Counted from the first letter of the stretch, positions 32,411-46,451 are shown. The stretch is DNA of 64,000 nt from Gordonia prachuapensis (GCF_036350515.1 NZ_JAZDUE010000021.1:1-64000), one strand, 5' to 3'. Made by a program: numbers and translations. Notes: generated by a model from the letters alone, not told the origin.

Positions 32411-33522
32411 GACGACACTCCTGTCGACGTGGTCGCGACCGCGACGTCGGTCGTCCGGGTGGAGTCGGGATCGGCGGGCGGGCGTCGTCGCCGTCGCAGC
32501 AGTGCCCCGAGCCCGGCGAGTCCGGCCGGGAAGAAGCCGACCACGACGATGAACAAGATGCCCTGCGCGTACACCCATCCGGACGGGAAGTTCTCCGAGA
32601 GACTGGTCTGCGCCCAGGCGACGGCGATCGCACCCAGCACCGGACCCAGCAGCGTGGTCCGGCCACCGATCGCGACTCCGATCAGGAACGCGATCGACGG
32701 GACGATCCCCACGTCGGCCGGCGAGATGATGCCGACGATCGGCACGAACAACGCTCCGGCGATGCTCGCGAACAGTGCCGCAACGGCGTAGGCCACCAGC
32801 TTCACGTTGGCCGGGTCGTAGCCGAGGAACCGGACACGCTCCTCCTGGTCGCGCACCGCCACCAGCAGTTCGCCGTAGCGGCTGTACATCAGCTGGCGCG
32901 TGATGGCCACGACCACCAGCAGGGTGGCGGCGGCGATGAAGAACAGCAGTCGCCGGTTGACGGGATCGTTGAGTGCCAACCCGAAGAAGCTGCGGAACCG
33001 GTTGAGCCCGTTGCTGCCGCCGATCGTCTGTTGTCCCACCAGCAGGATCGCGAAGGCCGCGGCCAGTGCCTGGGAGAGGATGGCGAAGTAGGCGCCCTTG
33101 ACCTTGCGTTTGAACACGCCGAGTCCGAGCAACACCGCGACGAACGTGGGGATCAGGACGATACCGAGGATCGTGACCACCGGGGACGCGAACGGCTGCC
33201 AGTAGGCGGGCAGTTCCCGGATGCCGGCGATCTGCATGAAGTCGGGCACGTCGTCGCCGCGCAGTTCGGCGTCGGCGATCTTCAGGTGCATCGCCATGAT
33301 GTAGGCGCCGAGTCCGAAGAACACTCCTTGTCCCAGGGTGAGCATTCCGCCACGGCCCCAGGCCAATCCGATGCCCACCGCGACGATGCCGAAGCACAGG
33401 AACTTGCCGAGCAGGCTCAGCCGGAAGTCGGACAGGACCGCGGGTGCCACCGCGAAGAGCATGATCGCGGCAATTCCGAAGCCCGCGTAGGTTTTCCAAC
33501 TGTTGGCGAAGTAGTCTCTCAC
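32407..33522 (-). CDS. urtC: Urea ABC transporter permease UrtC
   Basis: 371-residue inner-membrane permease of the LivM family with about ten hydrophobic segments (FGIAAIMLFAVAPAVLSDF, FGIVAVGIGLAWGRGGMLTLGQG, VVTILGIVLIPTFVAVLLGL). GRGGMLTLGQGVFFGLGAYIMAMHL is the conserved UrtC block and QEERVRFLGYDPANVKL the cytoplasmic coupling loop that contacts the ATPase. It overlaps urtD and urtB by 4 bp each, so stoichiometric translation is expected. Confidence 0.93.
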   Translation of the reverse strand: MRDYFANSWKTYAGFGIAAIMLFAVAPAVLSDFRLSLLGKFLCFGIVAVGIGLAWGRGGMLTLGQGVFFGLGAYIMAMHLKIADAELRGDDVPDFMQIAGIRELPAYWQPFASPVVTILGIVLIPTFVAVLLGLGVFKRKVKGAYFAILSQALAAAFAILLVGQQTIGGSNGLNRFRSFFGLALNDPVNRRLLFFIAAATLLVVVAITRQLMYSRYGELLVAVRDQEERVRFLGYDPANVKLVAYAVAALFASIAGALFVPIVGIISPADVGIVPSIAFLIGVAIGGRTTLLGPVLGAIAVAWAQTSLSENFPSGWVYAQGILFIVVVGFFPAGLAGLGALLRRRRRPPADPDSTRTTDVAVATTSTGVSS

Positions 33523-34406
33523 ACCAGGCTCCTCGACTGGACCGTGAACAGCCCCTGCGGACGGATCTGCAGGAAGATCACGATGAGCACGAACACGATC
33601 ACTTTCGCCACCGATGCGGTGGTGGAGTACTCGATGAACGAGTTGAGCAGGCCGAGCGCCACGGCCGCGATCACGGCGCCCTTGATCTGGCCGAGACCGC
33701 CGATGACGACCACGAGGAATGCGTCGATCAGGTAGGCCATCCCGGTGTTCGGGCTCGTCGAGCCGATCAGGGTGAGAGCGACACCGGCGACACCGGCGAG
33801 CCCGGACCCGATGAAGAAGGTGGTGATGTCGGTCTGCCGACTCGAGATGCCGCTCGTCTCAGCCAGATCGCGATGCTGGACCACGGCGCGGATTCGCCTG
33901 CCCATCGACGTGTACTTCATCGTCGCGGCGATCGCGATCACGCAGATCACCGCGAGCACCATGATGAAGATCCGCGTCTTGGGAACCACGGCGCCGAGGA
34001 TCTCGACACCGCCGTCGAGCCATCCGGGCGCGATCACGCGGACCGCGGGCGCGCCGAAGATGTCCCGGGCCGCCTGCTGCAGGATCAGGCCGACGCCGAA
34101 CGTCACCAGCAGCGTGTCCAACGGGCGGTGATACATCCGGCGGATCAGCGTGACCTCGAGCAGGACCCCCATCAGTCCGCCGACCACGAAGCCGACGAAT
34201 AGCGAGACGAGCAGGGACACATCGGCATTGGAGACGAGGTACTGCTGCACCGTGTAGGCGGTGTAGGACCCGGCCATGATGAACGAACCGTGCGCCATGT
34301 TGATGACGCCCATCTGACCGAAGGTCAGCGACAGCCCCAGCGCTGCGAGCAGCAGGATCGATCCCAGACTGAGTCCGGTGAACGTCTGCCCGATCAGGGT
34401 TTCCAC
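33519..34406 (-). CDS. urtB: Urea ABC transporter permease UrtB
   Basis: 295 residues, LivH family. It begins METLIGQTFTGLSLGSILLLAALGLSLTFGQMGVINMAHG, the standard N-terminus, and has about eight hydrophobic helices. QHRDLAETSGISSRQTDITTFFIGSGLAGVAG is the coupling region typical of UrtB. The stop overlaps the urtC start by 4 bp. It is separated from urtA by 137 bp that contain a strong hairpin and a tandem repeat. Confidence 0.93.
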   Translation of the reverse strand: METLIGQTFTGLSLGSILLLAALGLSLTFGQMGVINMAHGSFIMAGSYTAYTVQQYLVSNADVSLLVSLFVGFVVGGLMGVLLEVTLIRRMYHRPLDTLLVTFGVGLILQQAARDIFGAPAVRVIAPGWLDGGVEILGAVVPKTRIFIMVLAVICVIAIAATMKYTSMGRRIRAVVQHRDLAETSGISSRQTDITTFFIGSGLAGVAGVALTLIGSTSPNTGMAYLIDAFLVVVIGGLGQIKGAVIAAVALGLLNSFIEYSTTASVAKVIVFVLIVIFLQIRPQGLFTVQSRSLV

Positions 34407-34446
34407 GACAGATCTCGATTCTTGTTGTTGCGAACTCGCCGACGGG

Positions 34447-34489
34447 CCCGGACCCGCCCGTCACGCCGGAGCGTGGCGGGCGGGTCGGG
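34447..34489. terminator. Strong hairpin between urtA and urtB (partial terminator)
   Basis: Arms 34447-34466 and 34471-34489 pair over about 18 bp with one bulged base and a 4-base loop (ACCCGCCCG opposite CGGGCGGGT forms the core). It lies inside the urt operon after urtA. It may attenuate read-through or protect the urtA 3' end, so that the binding protein exceeds the permease. Confidence 0.65.
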
Positions 34490-34504
34490 CGCCTCGGAGA
34501 TCCC

Positions 34505-34552
34505 CAGCAGTTCAACACCTCAGCAGCTCAACACCTCAGCAGGTCAGCCGCT
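34505..34552. repeat. Three tandem 16-bp repeats at the urtA 3' end
   Basis: Units at 34505-34520, 34521-34536 and 34537-34552 (consensus CAGCAGYTCAACACCT; the third is degenerate). The third unit overlaps the urtA stop codon and last two codons. Slippage here could shift the urtA C-terminus or the urtA-urtB spacing. Confidence 0.75.
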
Positions 34553-35863
34553 CAGCCCTTCGGCCCAGTCGTAGCCCTCGAGGTACGGGTCGGGCTCGAT
34601 CGGTTCACCCGAGTCCCACACGGTGTAGATCAGTCCGTCCGAACGGATCTCGCCGATCCGGGCGGTCTTGGTGATGTGGTTGTTGTCGCCGTCGATGGTG
34701 ACCAGTCCCTCCGGTGCGTCGAAGGTGACGCCGCCGGCGGCTTCCTGCACGTCCGGCACCGCGAAGGATTCGGCCTTCTCGACGGTGTTCTTCCACAGGT
34801 AGACCGACACATAGGCGGCCTCCATCGGGTCCGACGTCGGCTTGTCGGCGCCGTAGCGGGCCTTGTACGCCGCGACGAACTCGTTGTTCACCGGCGTGTC
34901 GATCGTCTGGTAGTAGTCCCAGGCGGTCAGCTGGCCTTCGATGTTGCCGACACCGATTCCGCCGACCTCCTCCTCCGCGATGGAGACGGAGATGACCGGC
35001 ATGTCCTGCGCGGTCAGGCCGACATTGCGGTACTCACGGAAGAACGCGACGTTGGAATCGCCGTTGAGCGTGTTGAACACGGCGTCCGCGTCCGCGGTCC
35101 GCACCTTGTTGACGATGGTGGAGAAGTCGGTCGACCCGAGCGGCGTGTAGTCCTCGCCCTTGATCTCCATCCCGTTCGCCTCGGCGTACGCCTTGATGAT
35201 GCGGTTGGCGGTCTGCGGGAACACGTAGTCGCTGCCGACCAGGTACAGCGACGTGACGCCCTGTTCCTTCAGGTAATCCAGCGCCGGGACGATCTGCTGA
35301 TTGGTGGTGGCGCCGGTGTAGAAGATGTTCTCCGACGACTCGAGGCCTTCGTACTGCACCGGGTAGTACAGGAGGGCGTCGTTGTCCTCGAACACCGGCA
35401 GCATCGCCTTACGGCTCGACGACGTCCAGCCACCGAAAACCGCTGCGACACAATCGGCGCTGATCAGCTTTTCGGCCTTCTCCGCGAACACGGTGGGCTC
35501 GGAGGCGCCGTCCTCGCCGACGACCTCGATCTGCTTGCCCATCACGCCGCCCGCGGCGTTGATCTCCTCCACGGCGAGCGCGATGGAGTCGCGCACGGTG
35601 ACCTCGGAGATCGCCATGGTGCCCGACAGCGAGTTGAGCGACCCGACCTTGATCGTGTCGCCGGAGGTGTCCACACAGGACTCGGCACTGGTGGCCGCCT
35701 CGTCGGTTGCCGAACTGCCACACGCACTCAACGCGAGGGCCACCACCGACAGCACCGTCGGAACACCCAACCGGACCCAACGAGTCCCGGACCGGCGCCG
35801 CGACACCATGTGTCCGTCACCGGCCGCGTCACCCCCGCCCGGGACGGAGTCGTTCAACTTCAT
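34544..35863 (-). CDS. urtA: Urea-binding lipoprotein UrtA
   Basis: 439 residues. A lipobox LALSACGSS follows a hydrophobic stretch, so it is a lipid-anchored substrate-binding protein. The mature part has IKVGSLNSLSGTMAISEVTVRDSIALAVEEINAAGGVMGK, VFGGWTSSSRKAMLPVFE, LLYYPVQYEGLESSENIFYTGA, NQQIVPALDYL and SDYVFPQTANRII, the family pattern of UrtA. It captures urea for UrtBC. ATG at 35863 (MKLNDSVPGGGD); longer frames lack support. First gene of urtABCDE. No clear GlnR or AmtR site was found upstream. Confidence 0.93.
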   Translation of the reverse strand: MKLNDSVPGGGDAAGDGHMVSRRRSGTRWVRLGVPTVLSVVALALSACGSSATDEAATSAESCVDTSGDTIKVGSLNSLSGTMAISEVTVRDSIALAVEEINAAGGVMGKQIEVVGEDGASEPTVFAEKAEKLISADCVAAVFGGWTSSSRKAMLPVFEDNDALLYYPVQYEGLESSENIFYTGATTNQQIVPALDYLKEQGVTSLYLVGSDYVFPQTANRIIKAYAEANGMEIKGEDYTPLGSTDFSTIVNKVRTADADAVFNTLNGDSNVAFFREYRNVGLTAQDMPVISVSIAEEEVGGIGVGNIEGQLTAWDYYQTIDTPVNNEFVAAYKARYGADKPTSDPMEAAYVSVYLWKNTVEKAESFAVPDVQEAAGGVTFDAPEGLVTIDGDNNHITKTARIGEIRSDGLIYTVWDSGEPIEPDPYLEGYDWAEGLSG

Positions 35864-36166
35864 CTTCTGATCTCTACTTCCCTTGGCGCGCAGCAAAGAA
35901 CACGCGAACATCCGACACTGGTCATGGCCGGATACCCCCGATCTCCGGCCGAACAGAACGTCGCGACTCGTGCGCAGCAGGCGTGTTCGGTGAACCCACC
36001 CCTACGTTCCGATGACGTTCTTGTGTACGGGAGACGCACACAGAGGGGAAGCTATCGACGGATTGTTACGTCTGGATTATTTGGGGTGAATGCCCGGTTT
36101 CGGATGCCGGTGCATCAGCGATGTCGAATAGTGCACGGATGCAAGCGATCTCAGCGGGGTCGCGGA
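35864..36166. other. 303-bp gap holding the urtA promoter region
   Basis: No gene seen. It lies between the urtA start and the stop of the cutinase gene, both on the minus strand, so it should contain the urt promoter. The stretch around 36040-36085 is AT-rich (TGTTACGTCTGGATTATTTG). I could not identify an unambiguous GlnR, AmtR or CRP site. Confidence 0.4.
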
Positions 36167-37057
36167 TCAGGCGAGCCCGGCTAGAAACCGGTGCGCCCAC
36201 CCAACCGCGGTGACGCCCGGCTGGACCGCAAACGTGGCGTAGTTGGCGTGTGCGCCCGACTGCAGGAAGCGGTTGAACGAGATGATCTGCTCGCGGGCGC
36301 GTGCGTTGGACAGCTCCTCGACGATCTTTCCCGGACCACCGAGGGTGAGCAGCTCGCTGATGATCGCGCCCGCCTCGGCCTGATATTGGCCGATCTGTGA
36401 CGGCGTGGGATCGCTGGTCTCGGCGAGGTACCCGACGATGCGGGTGATGAAGTAGTCCTGCGGCACATTGCAATACAGGTCGGAGGGTTCGCAGATCGTG
36501 AAGGCGCGGGGCAACACCCAGCCCATGCCGTCGAGGCGCGGACCACCGCTGCCCTCCCAGCGAAGCGGCGGCCCCACGAGATTGTCGCGCTGCGAACGGC
36601 GCGGATCCGAGAGGAGCACGACCCCGGCGATCTGGCCCGGTCGGATCGCGGCACGTCCCGTGCCGACCTCCGATGCGAAGTCACCCGCGGCGTCGGCGCC
36701 CTGGCTGTAGCCGACCACCGCGATCCGGGTGCCCGGGCACCGCCGCAGCATCGTGCGCGCCAGCCCGGTGGTGTTGGCGACCGCCTGCGCCTTGGATTTT
36801 CCGTAGACGGCCTTCTCCCAGGGGAACGCCGTCGCGTCGTAGCCGACGTACTGGACGCGTGTCTCGGCCCCGAGCCCGGTGGTGATGTCACCGAGGATTC
36901 CGGGATTCTGACCATTGGCCCAGGTGCCGGGGATGGCGAGTACGTAGAGTTCGGGGCATCCGGCCGGCGCGGCCGACGACGGCGCCCCGACACCCATGCT
37001 CGTACCGATCGCCGTCACCAGGGCCATCACGCCGGTGATCACTGAACGTAGACGCAT
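36167..37057 (-). CDS. Cutinase family serine hydrolase, secreted
   Basis: 296 residues. The signal peptide is MRLRSVITGVMALVTAIGTS, cleaved near APSSAAP. CPELYVLAIPGTWANGQNP starts the mature fold. The nucleophile is in VVGYSQGADAAGDFASEVG, an Asp in the conserved CEPSDLYCNVPQDYF block with its two Cys, and the His probably in SGAHANYATF. This is the mycobacterial Culp/cutinase-like group, which act on esters and phospholipids rather than cutin. ATG at 37057 follows GGGAGG. The gene is divergent from the SRPBCC gene. Substrate unknown. Confidence 0.88.
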   Translation of the reverse strand: MRLRSVITGVMALVTAIGTSMGVGAPSSAAPAGCPELYVLAIPGTWANGQNPGILGDITTGLGAETRVQYVGYDATAFPWEKAVYGKSKAQAVANTTGLARTMLRRCPGTRIAVVGYSQGADAAGDFASEVGTGRAAIRPGQIAGVVLLSDPRRSQRDNLVGPPLRWEGSGGPRLDGMGWVLPRAFTICEPSDLYCNVPQDYFITRIVGYLAETSDPTPSQIGQYQAEAGAIISELLTLGGPGKIVEELSNARAREQIISFNRFLQSGAHANYATFAVQPGVTAVGWAHRFLAGLA

Positions 37058-37224
37058 CGTCGCCCTCCCTCTACCGCCGGACTGCGTCTCGTGTCCCGAG
37101 TGTAGCGAGGTCGGCGGTGTTGCGAGACGAACGTGTTGCGGGAAGTTCCTGCCCGACCCATCCGAACCGGTGGACGTCGCCGAATACACCGTGCAAGCAA
37201 CACCCGCCGACGACAGGAGTGGTC

Positions 37225-37659
37225 ATGGTCGACGTGTCCCGAACCTTCACCGTGCAACGTCCCCGCGACGAGATCGTCGCCTACATGCGGGACTTCGCGA
37301 ACGCCGTGGATTGGGACCCGGGTACACAGCGCTGTGAGCAGATCGGCACCGATCCGATCGCGGTGGGCACACGCTGGCACAACGAGACGAAGCTGTACGG
37401 CATCTCGACGACGCTCGTCTACGAGCTGACGCGCGACGATCCCGACCATCTGGTGTTCACGGGTCGCAACAAGACGGCCACCTCGGTCGATGACATGACG
37501 TTCCGCGCCCACGGCGAGTCGGAAACGGTTGTCACCTATCACGCCCACGTGGACTTCAACGGCGTCGCGAAGATCGCCGATCCGATCGCGCAGTTGGCGT
37601 TCGGCAGGCTCGCCGACACGGTTCCGAAGCAGATGTCTCGGGTACTGACCGCGATGTGA
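37225..37659 (+). CDS. SRPBCC (START-like) family protein
   Basis: 144 residues from an ATG preceded by ACAGGAG. VSRTFTVQRPRDEIVAYMRDFANAVDWDPGTQRCEQIG and the end VPKQMSRVLTAM show the polyketide-cyclase/START fold, a hydrophobic ligand pocket protein. Ligand and reaction unknown; many actinobacterial members are lipid carriers or unannotated. It converges on the tandem TetR gene, with only seven bases between stops. Confidence 0.8.
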   Translation: MVDVSRTFTVQRPRDEIVAYMRDFANAVDWDPGTQRCEQIGTDPIAVGTRWHNETKLYGISTTLVYELTRDDPDHLVFTGRNKTATSVDDMTFRAHGESETVVTYHAHVDFNGVAKIADPIAQLAFGRLADTVPKQMSRVLTAM

Positions 37660-37666
37660 CGAGAGT

Positions 37667-38881
37667 TCAGGTGACGAGCGGTGCCTGCAGCACCGCCTTC
37701 GCCAACCGGTGTGCGTGGCCGGGGAGTTCCGGACCGCGCAGCCCGTCGACCCGCACCACCCCGTCCATCACGGCGAGCGTGAGATCCACGAGAGTCTGCG
37801 CCTCGTCGGCACGCAGTTCCGGTCGGCACAGCTGCACCAATCGCCGCCACTCACCGACATAGTCGAGGTAGGTCCGGGCCAGCGCCATCATCTCGTCGGG
37901 GTCGAGCATCACGGTGTGCGACAAGCACACTGCGATCAGGTCCCAATGGGCCTGCGCGAACCGCGCGTACCCCGACACCAGCATGTCGAGCGCGATGGCG
38001 GGATCGGTGGTCTGCGACAGCACCCGGCCGAGCTCCAGCCACATGGCGTCGAATGCCCGGTTGACCCCGCAGACGAGCAGTTCGCGCTTGCTGGCGAAGT
38101 GGTTGTAGACGCTGGGCCCGGCTATCCCGACGACCTCGCCGATGTCGTCGAGGCTCACGTTGGCGTACCCGTCGACGGCGAACATGGTGATCGCCGCGTT
38201 GAGCAACGCCTCCCGCCGCGCGACGGGCAGAAGGCCGGTCGCGGGCTCGGTCGGCACCGGGCTGCTCTCGTCGACCGTGCCGTTGGCGGGCCACTGATGG
38301 GGTTCCTCGCCGTCGCCCCGACAGGCGTTCACGACGGCCCGGACGGCGGTGAGCATCATGCGCTGCCGGTCGCCGGCAGGCACCGGCAGCGGCCGGTGCC
38401 CGGGCCAGTTCACGATGGCCAGCACCGCCCACGCCGCGACGCGCGAAGGGACGCCGGCAGGGCCTGCACCCTGCGCGATCGCCTTCTCCAGCGACTCGGA
38501 CACGCCGACGATCCGCAGCCGCAATAGGGCTCGATCGGCTGGGCGGAGATGCCCTCTGTCGCGGCTCCACAGCTGGTCCATCGCCTGGGAGTCGTCGGCG
38601 ATGCCCACCACCCGGCTCACGCACTCGAACGGGTCGTCGCAGTCGGCGAGCGTTTCCTCGTACCGGCTCAGCGCGTTGTCGAACACCGCCACCAGCAGTT
38701 CTTGCTTGTTGCGGTAGTGGCGATACAGCGCGCTCGGGACGATGCCCACGCCCGCGGCGATGTCACTCATCGACACACTGTGGTAGCCCGAGGTGCGGAA
38801 CAACTCCGCGGCCGTCGCGAGAATTCGCTGTTTGCGATCCTTGGGACGGACGCGCCGGTCCTCCGCGGACGCTGTGGTCAT
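37667..38881 (-). CDS. Tandem TetR-family regulator with two DNA-binding domains
   Basis: 404 residues, twice the usual TetR length. Two TetR_N helix-turn-helix domains are visible. The first is about residues 15-65 (RKQRILATAAELFRTSGYHSVSMSDIAAGVGIVPSALYRHYRNKQELL). The second is around 225-275 (RREALLNAAITMFAVDGYANVSLDDIGEVVGIAGPSVYNHFASKRELL). Each is followed by a ligand-type helical domain. ATG at 38881 follows AGGA. Such duplicated TetR regulators occur in mycobacteria and often govern lipid or acyl-CoA genes; target genes here are unknown. Confidence 0.83.
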   Translation of the reverse strand: MTTASAEDRRVRPKDRKQRILATAAELFRTSGYHSVSMSDIAAGVGIVPSALYRHYRNKQELLVAVFDNALSRYEETLADCDDPFECVSRVVGIADDSQAMDQLWSRDRGHLRPADRALLRLRIVGVSESLEKAIAQGAGPAGVPSRVAAWAVLAIVNWPGHRPLPVPAGDRQRMMLTAVRAVVNACRGDGEEPHQWPANGTVDESSPVPTEPATGLLPVARREALLNAAITMFAVDGYANVSLDDIGEVVGIAGPSVYNHFASKRELLVCGVNRAFDAMWLELGRVLSQTTDPAIALDMLVSGYARFAQAHWDLIAVCLSHTVMLDPDEMMALARTYLDYVGEWRRLVQLCRPELRADEAQTLVDLTLAVMDGVVRVDGLRGPELPGHAHRLAKAVLQAPLVT

Positions 38882-39006
38882 GGGAATCCTGTCAGGTTCG
38901 CGCCTGGACGGACCCCCGCTTCTTGGGGGCACCTGTATGCACCACTGTGCCCTAGCCGACGGGACATTGCACCGATGTCGGGAAAGTGCTGTTCCGCGCG
39001 TCGGGT

Positions 39007-39036
39007 GGCCGACCTGTCCGAACGGTCAGGTCGGCC
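39007..39036. terminator. Hairpin downstream of gltD
   Basis: GGCCGACCTG and its exact complement CAGGTCGGCC with a 10-base spacer (39007-39036), seven bases after the gltD stop on the minus strand. It probably terminates gltBD. As the inner bases continue the symmetry (CCG-AA-CGG), a protein-binding operator for the divergently placed TetR promoter region is also possible. Confidence 0.65.
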
Positions 39037-39043
39037 GTCCGGA

Positions 39044-40490
39044 TCAGCGCTGGGCGACCTGCGTGGGCACGATCGGCGCGGGAAGGTCGGACCGGCCGGC
39101 GAGGTAGGCGTCGGCCGCGGCGGCGGCCGACCGGCCCTCGGCGATCGCCCACACGATCAGCGACTGGCCACGACCGGCATCGCCGGCGACGAAGACGCCG
39201 TCCTGGCCGATGGCCGCGAAGTCGTCGTCGCGCTTGATGTTGCCACGCTGGTCGTACTCGACGCCCATCTTGTCGAGCAGGTCCTCACGTTCCGGACCGA
39301 CGAAGCCCATGGCGAAGAGGACCAGGTCGCACTCCAGCTCGAACTCGCTGCCCTCGACCTTCTCGAAGCGGCCGTCGTTCATCACGACCTCGTGGGCCTT
39401 GAGTCCGGTGACCTTGCCGTTCTCGCCGAGGAACTGCTCGGTGCTGACCGAGTAGACGCGCTCGCCGCCCTCTTCGTGCGCCGACGACACCCGGTACATC
39501 AGCGGGTAGGTCGGCCACGGGGTGGACTCGGCGCGCTCGATCGGCGGCTTCGGCATGATCTCGAACTGGTGCACGATCTCGGCGCCCTGGCGCAGCGAGG
39601 TGCCCAGGCAGTCGGCGCCGGTGTCGCCGCCACCGATGATGACGACCTTCTTGCCCTTGGCGGTGATCTGTCCGTCGACGGTGTCGCCGAGCTGCACCCG
39701 GTTGGCCTGCGGCAGGAACTCCATCGCCTGATGGATGCCGTCGAGCTCGCGGCCCGGGATCGGCAGATCGCGACCGATGGTGGAGCCGTTGGCGAGGATC
39801 ACCGCGTCGAAGTCGGCACGCAGCTGCTCGACGGTGACGTCGACGCCCACGTTCACGCCGGTCTTGAAGACGGTGCCCTCGGCCTCCATCTGCTCGAGGC
39901 GGCGATCGATGTGGCGCTTCTCCATCTTGAACTCGGGGATGCCGTAGCGCAGCAGCCCGCCGATGCGGTCGGCCCGCTCGAACAGCGTGACGTCGTGTCC
40001 CGCGCGGGTGAGCTGCTGTGCGGCGGCGAGTCCGGCGGGACCCGAACCGACCACCGCGACCGACTTGCCGGTCTTCTCGGTCGGCAGGACCGGCGTGACC
40101 CAACCGTTCTCGAAGGCGTTGTCGATCAGCTCGACCTCGACCTGCTTGATCGTCACGGCCGGCTGGTTGATGCCCAGCACACACGACGCCTCACACGGCG
40201 CCGGGCACAGCCGCCCGGTGAACTCCGGGAAGTTGTTGGTGGCGTGCAGTCGCTCGATGCCGTCGAACCAGCGGTCCTTGTAGACCAGGTCGTTCCACTC
40301 CGGGATCAGGTTACCCAGCGGGCAACCGTTGTGGCAGAACGGGATTCCGCAGTCCATGCACCGGCTGGCCTGAGTCTGCAGCTCCTTGTGGTCGAAGTCG
40401 GTGTAGACCTCGTTCCAGTCGAGCAGACGCAGTTCCACCGGCCGACGGTCCGGCAGCTCGCGTTCGGTGTGCTTGAGAAAACCTCTGGGG

Positions 40491-40498
<8 letters not shown>
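39044..40498 (-). CDS. gltD: Glutamate synthase (NADPH) small subunit
   Basis: 484 residues. N-terminal cysteine motifs for [4Fe-4S] clusters are complete (ASRCMDCGIPFCHNGCPLGNLIPEWND and LCPAPCEASCVLGIN). Next is an FAD site VAVVGSGPAGLAAAQQLTRAG and an NADPH site VVIIGGGDTGADCLGTS. The subunit passes electrons from NADPH to GltB. GTG at 40498 overlaps the gltB stop by eight bases (GTGGCTGA), so the subunits are coupled. A hairpin follows the stop. Confidence 0.96.
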
Positions 40499-45077
<4,579 letters not shown>

Positions 45078-45434
45078 AAGTTCGCCTCTGTGTGCGCGAC
45101 GCTGCGCACGCATTCACCCTCGAGTGTCTGATCGCGACACTGTGACGTCTGTCCTTGCCGACGCTGCCACGGCCGGTGAGGCCCTCCCGCAATCGTTGGG
45201 CTGACCTGGGAGGTCCTACGGCCACTGGCGGCGTCCGTGTCAGCTCCGTTGCTGACGGTGCACCCGGGGTCGACTGGTCGCCCCGGCACCACCCTGCTCA
45301 CGCGAAAGCATTGTCAGCCATTTTCTCACGGCAGGTGCCCGGTATCGAAATCCGGATAGCACAACTGTGATGATTTCGCAGCGTATGCAGCGCAAATGTC
45401 GCACGTGAGACGCTCACAGGGTTAGCGTCGTGAT
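45078..45434. other. 357-bp gap between gltB and the divergent esterase
   Basis: No gene seen. It should contain both promoters. An inverted repeat GTCAGC-N6-GCTGAC lies at 45239-45256, about 160 bp upstream of gltB. A -10-like TAGCGT at 45423-45428 lies six bases before the GTG at 45435, so the esterase transcript may be leaderless. No recognisable GlnR or AmtR site. Confidence 0.45.
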
Positions 45435-46451
45435 GTGAGTGTACGGACCACCGATCAGCAGTGGCGCCCGGACGGGCCCGGCTCGGTACGCGCGCGAGCC
45501 GTCAACACCTATCTCGCCCGGGTCGCCCACCCGCTGATGGTGGCGAGCATGGGTAGATCCGGACCGTCGCCGCGCCGGATCGCCGCCATGCGGCCGGGGC
45601 TGAACCGGTCGCTGGTCGCCCTGGCTCCCACGCCTGGTGGGACCCGCATCGACCCGGTGCGCGACCGTCGCACCGGGGGCGACGGTGTGCCGGCCGGACA
45701 GGTGCGCGGTGAATGGGTGAGCGCGCACGGCGGCCCACCGCGGCCCGCCACCCCCGATGACACCCGGATCATCTATTACCTGCACGGCAGCGGCTACGTC
45801 GTCTGTTCGGCGCGCACGCATCGCGGACTGGTGGCCCGGCTGTCCCGACGGACGGGATGGTCGGCGTTCAGCCTCGACTACCGGCTCGCGCCCGAACACC
45901 GATTCCCCACCGCCGGCGACGACGCCATCCGCGGCTACCACTGGCTGCTCGACCAGGGCTACCAGCCGGACCAGATCGTGGTTGCCGGCGATTCCGCCGG
46001 TGGGCATCTGGCACTCGATCTGATCGCCGACAACCATCGCCGCGGCGTCGGTCAGCCGCGCGGACTGGTGATGTTCTCCCCGCTCTATGACCCGACATTC
46101 GATCTGGCGGTCGCCAACCAGGCCCGCGGGGCCCGCGATCCGATCATCGATGCCGTTGCCGCCCAACGGATTCTGCAGCTCTACACCGGGACGACCGAGC
46201 CCGACCACCCGCGCATGCGCATCGCGCTCGACGACACGATGGCCCTCCCGCCCACACTCATCCAGGTGGGCGGACTCGAGGTGATGGGGGACGATGCACG
46301 GGCGATCGCGCGGGTGATGCGGACCGCCGGAGGCGATGTGCGCCTGCAGGAATGGCCCGGCCAGGGGCATGTGTTCCAGATGTTCGGCCGGTTGATCCCC
46401 GAATCGCGTCTCGCACTGCGCGAGGCGACGCGCTTCATGTCGACGTGTTGA
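45435..46451 (+). CDS. Alpha/beta hydrolase, hormone-sensitive lipase (type IV) esterase
   Basis: 338 residues. The oxyanion motif reads YYLHGSGYVVCS (HGSG in place of the usual HGGG) and the nucleophile elbow VVAGDSAGGHLALDL (GDSAGG). The Asp and His are in QVGGLEVMGDDARAIA and WPGQGHVFQMF. SLDYRLAPEHRFPTAGDDAIRGY is the typical HSL-family block. It hydrolyses short- to medium-chain esters, substrate unknown. The start GTG at 45435 has no ribosome-binding site. The 3' end overlaps the convergent DUF2254 gene by 17 bp. Confidence 0.87.
   Translation: MSVRTTDQQWRPDGPGSVRARAVNTYLARVAHPLMVASMGRSGPSPRRIAAMRPGLNRSLVALAPTPGGTRIDPVRDRRTGGDGVPAGQVRGEWVSAHGGPPRPATPDDTRIIYYLHGSGYVVCSARTHRGLVARLSRRTGWSAFSLDYRLAPEHRFPTAGDDAIRGYHWLLDQGYQPDQIVVAGDSAGGHLALDLIADNHRRGVGQPRGLVMFSPLYDPTFDLAVANQARGARDPIIDAVAAQRILQLYTGTTEPDHPRMRIALDDTMALPPTLIQVGGLEVMGDDARAIARVMRTAGGDVRLQEWPGQGHVFQMFGRLIPESRLALREATRFMSTC

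Noticed and set aside
30880..35863. A urease operon alongside urtABCDE
   Set aside because: No ureA/B/C or accessory genes are found on either side; urea hydrolysis must be encoded elsewhere or by another route.
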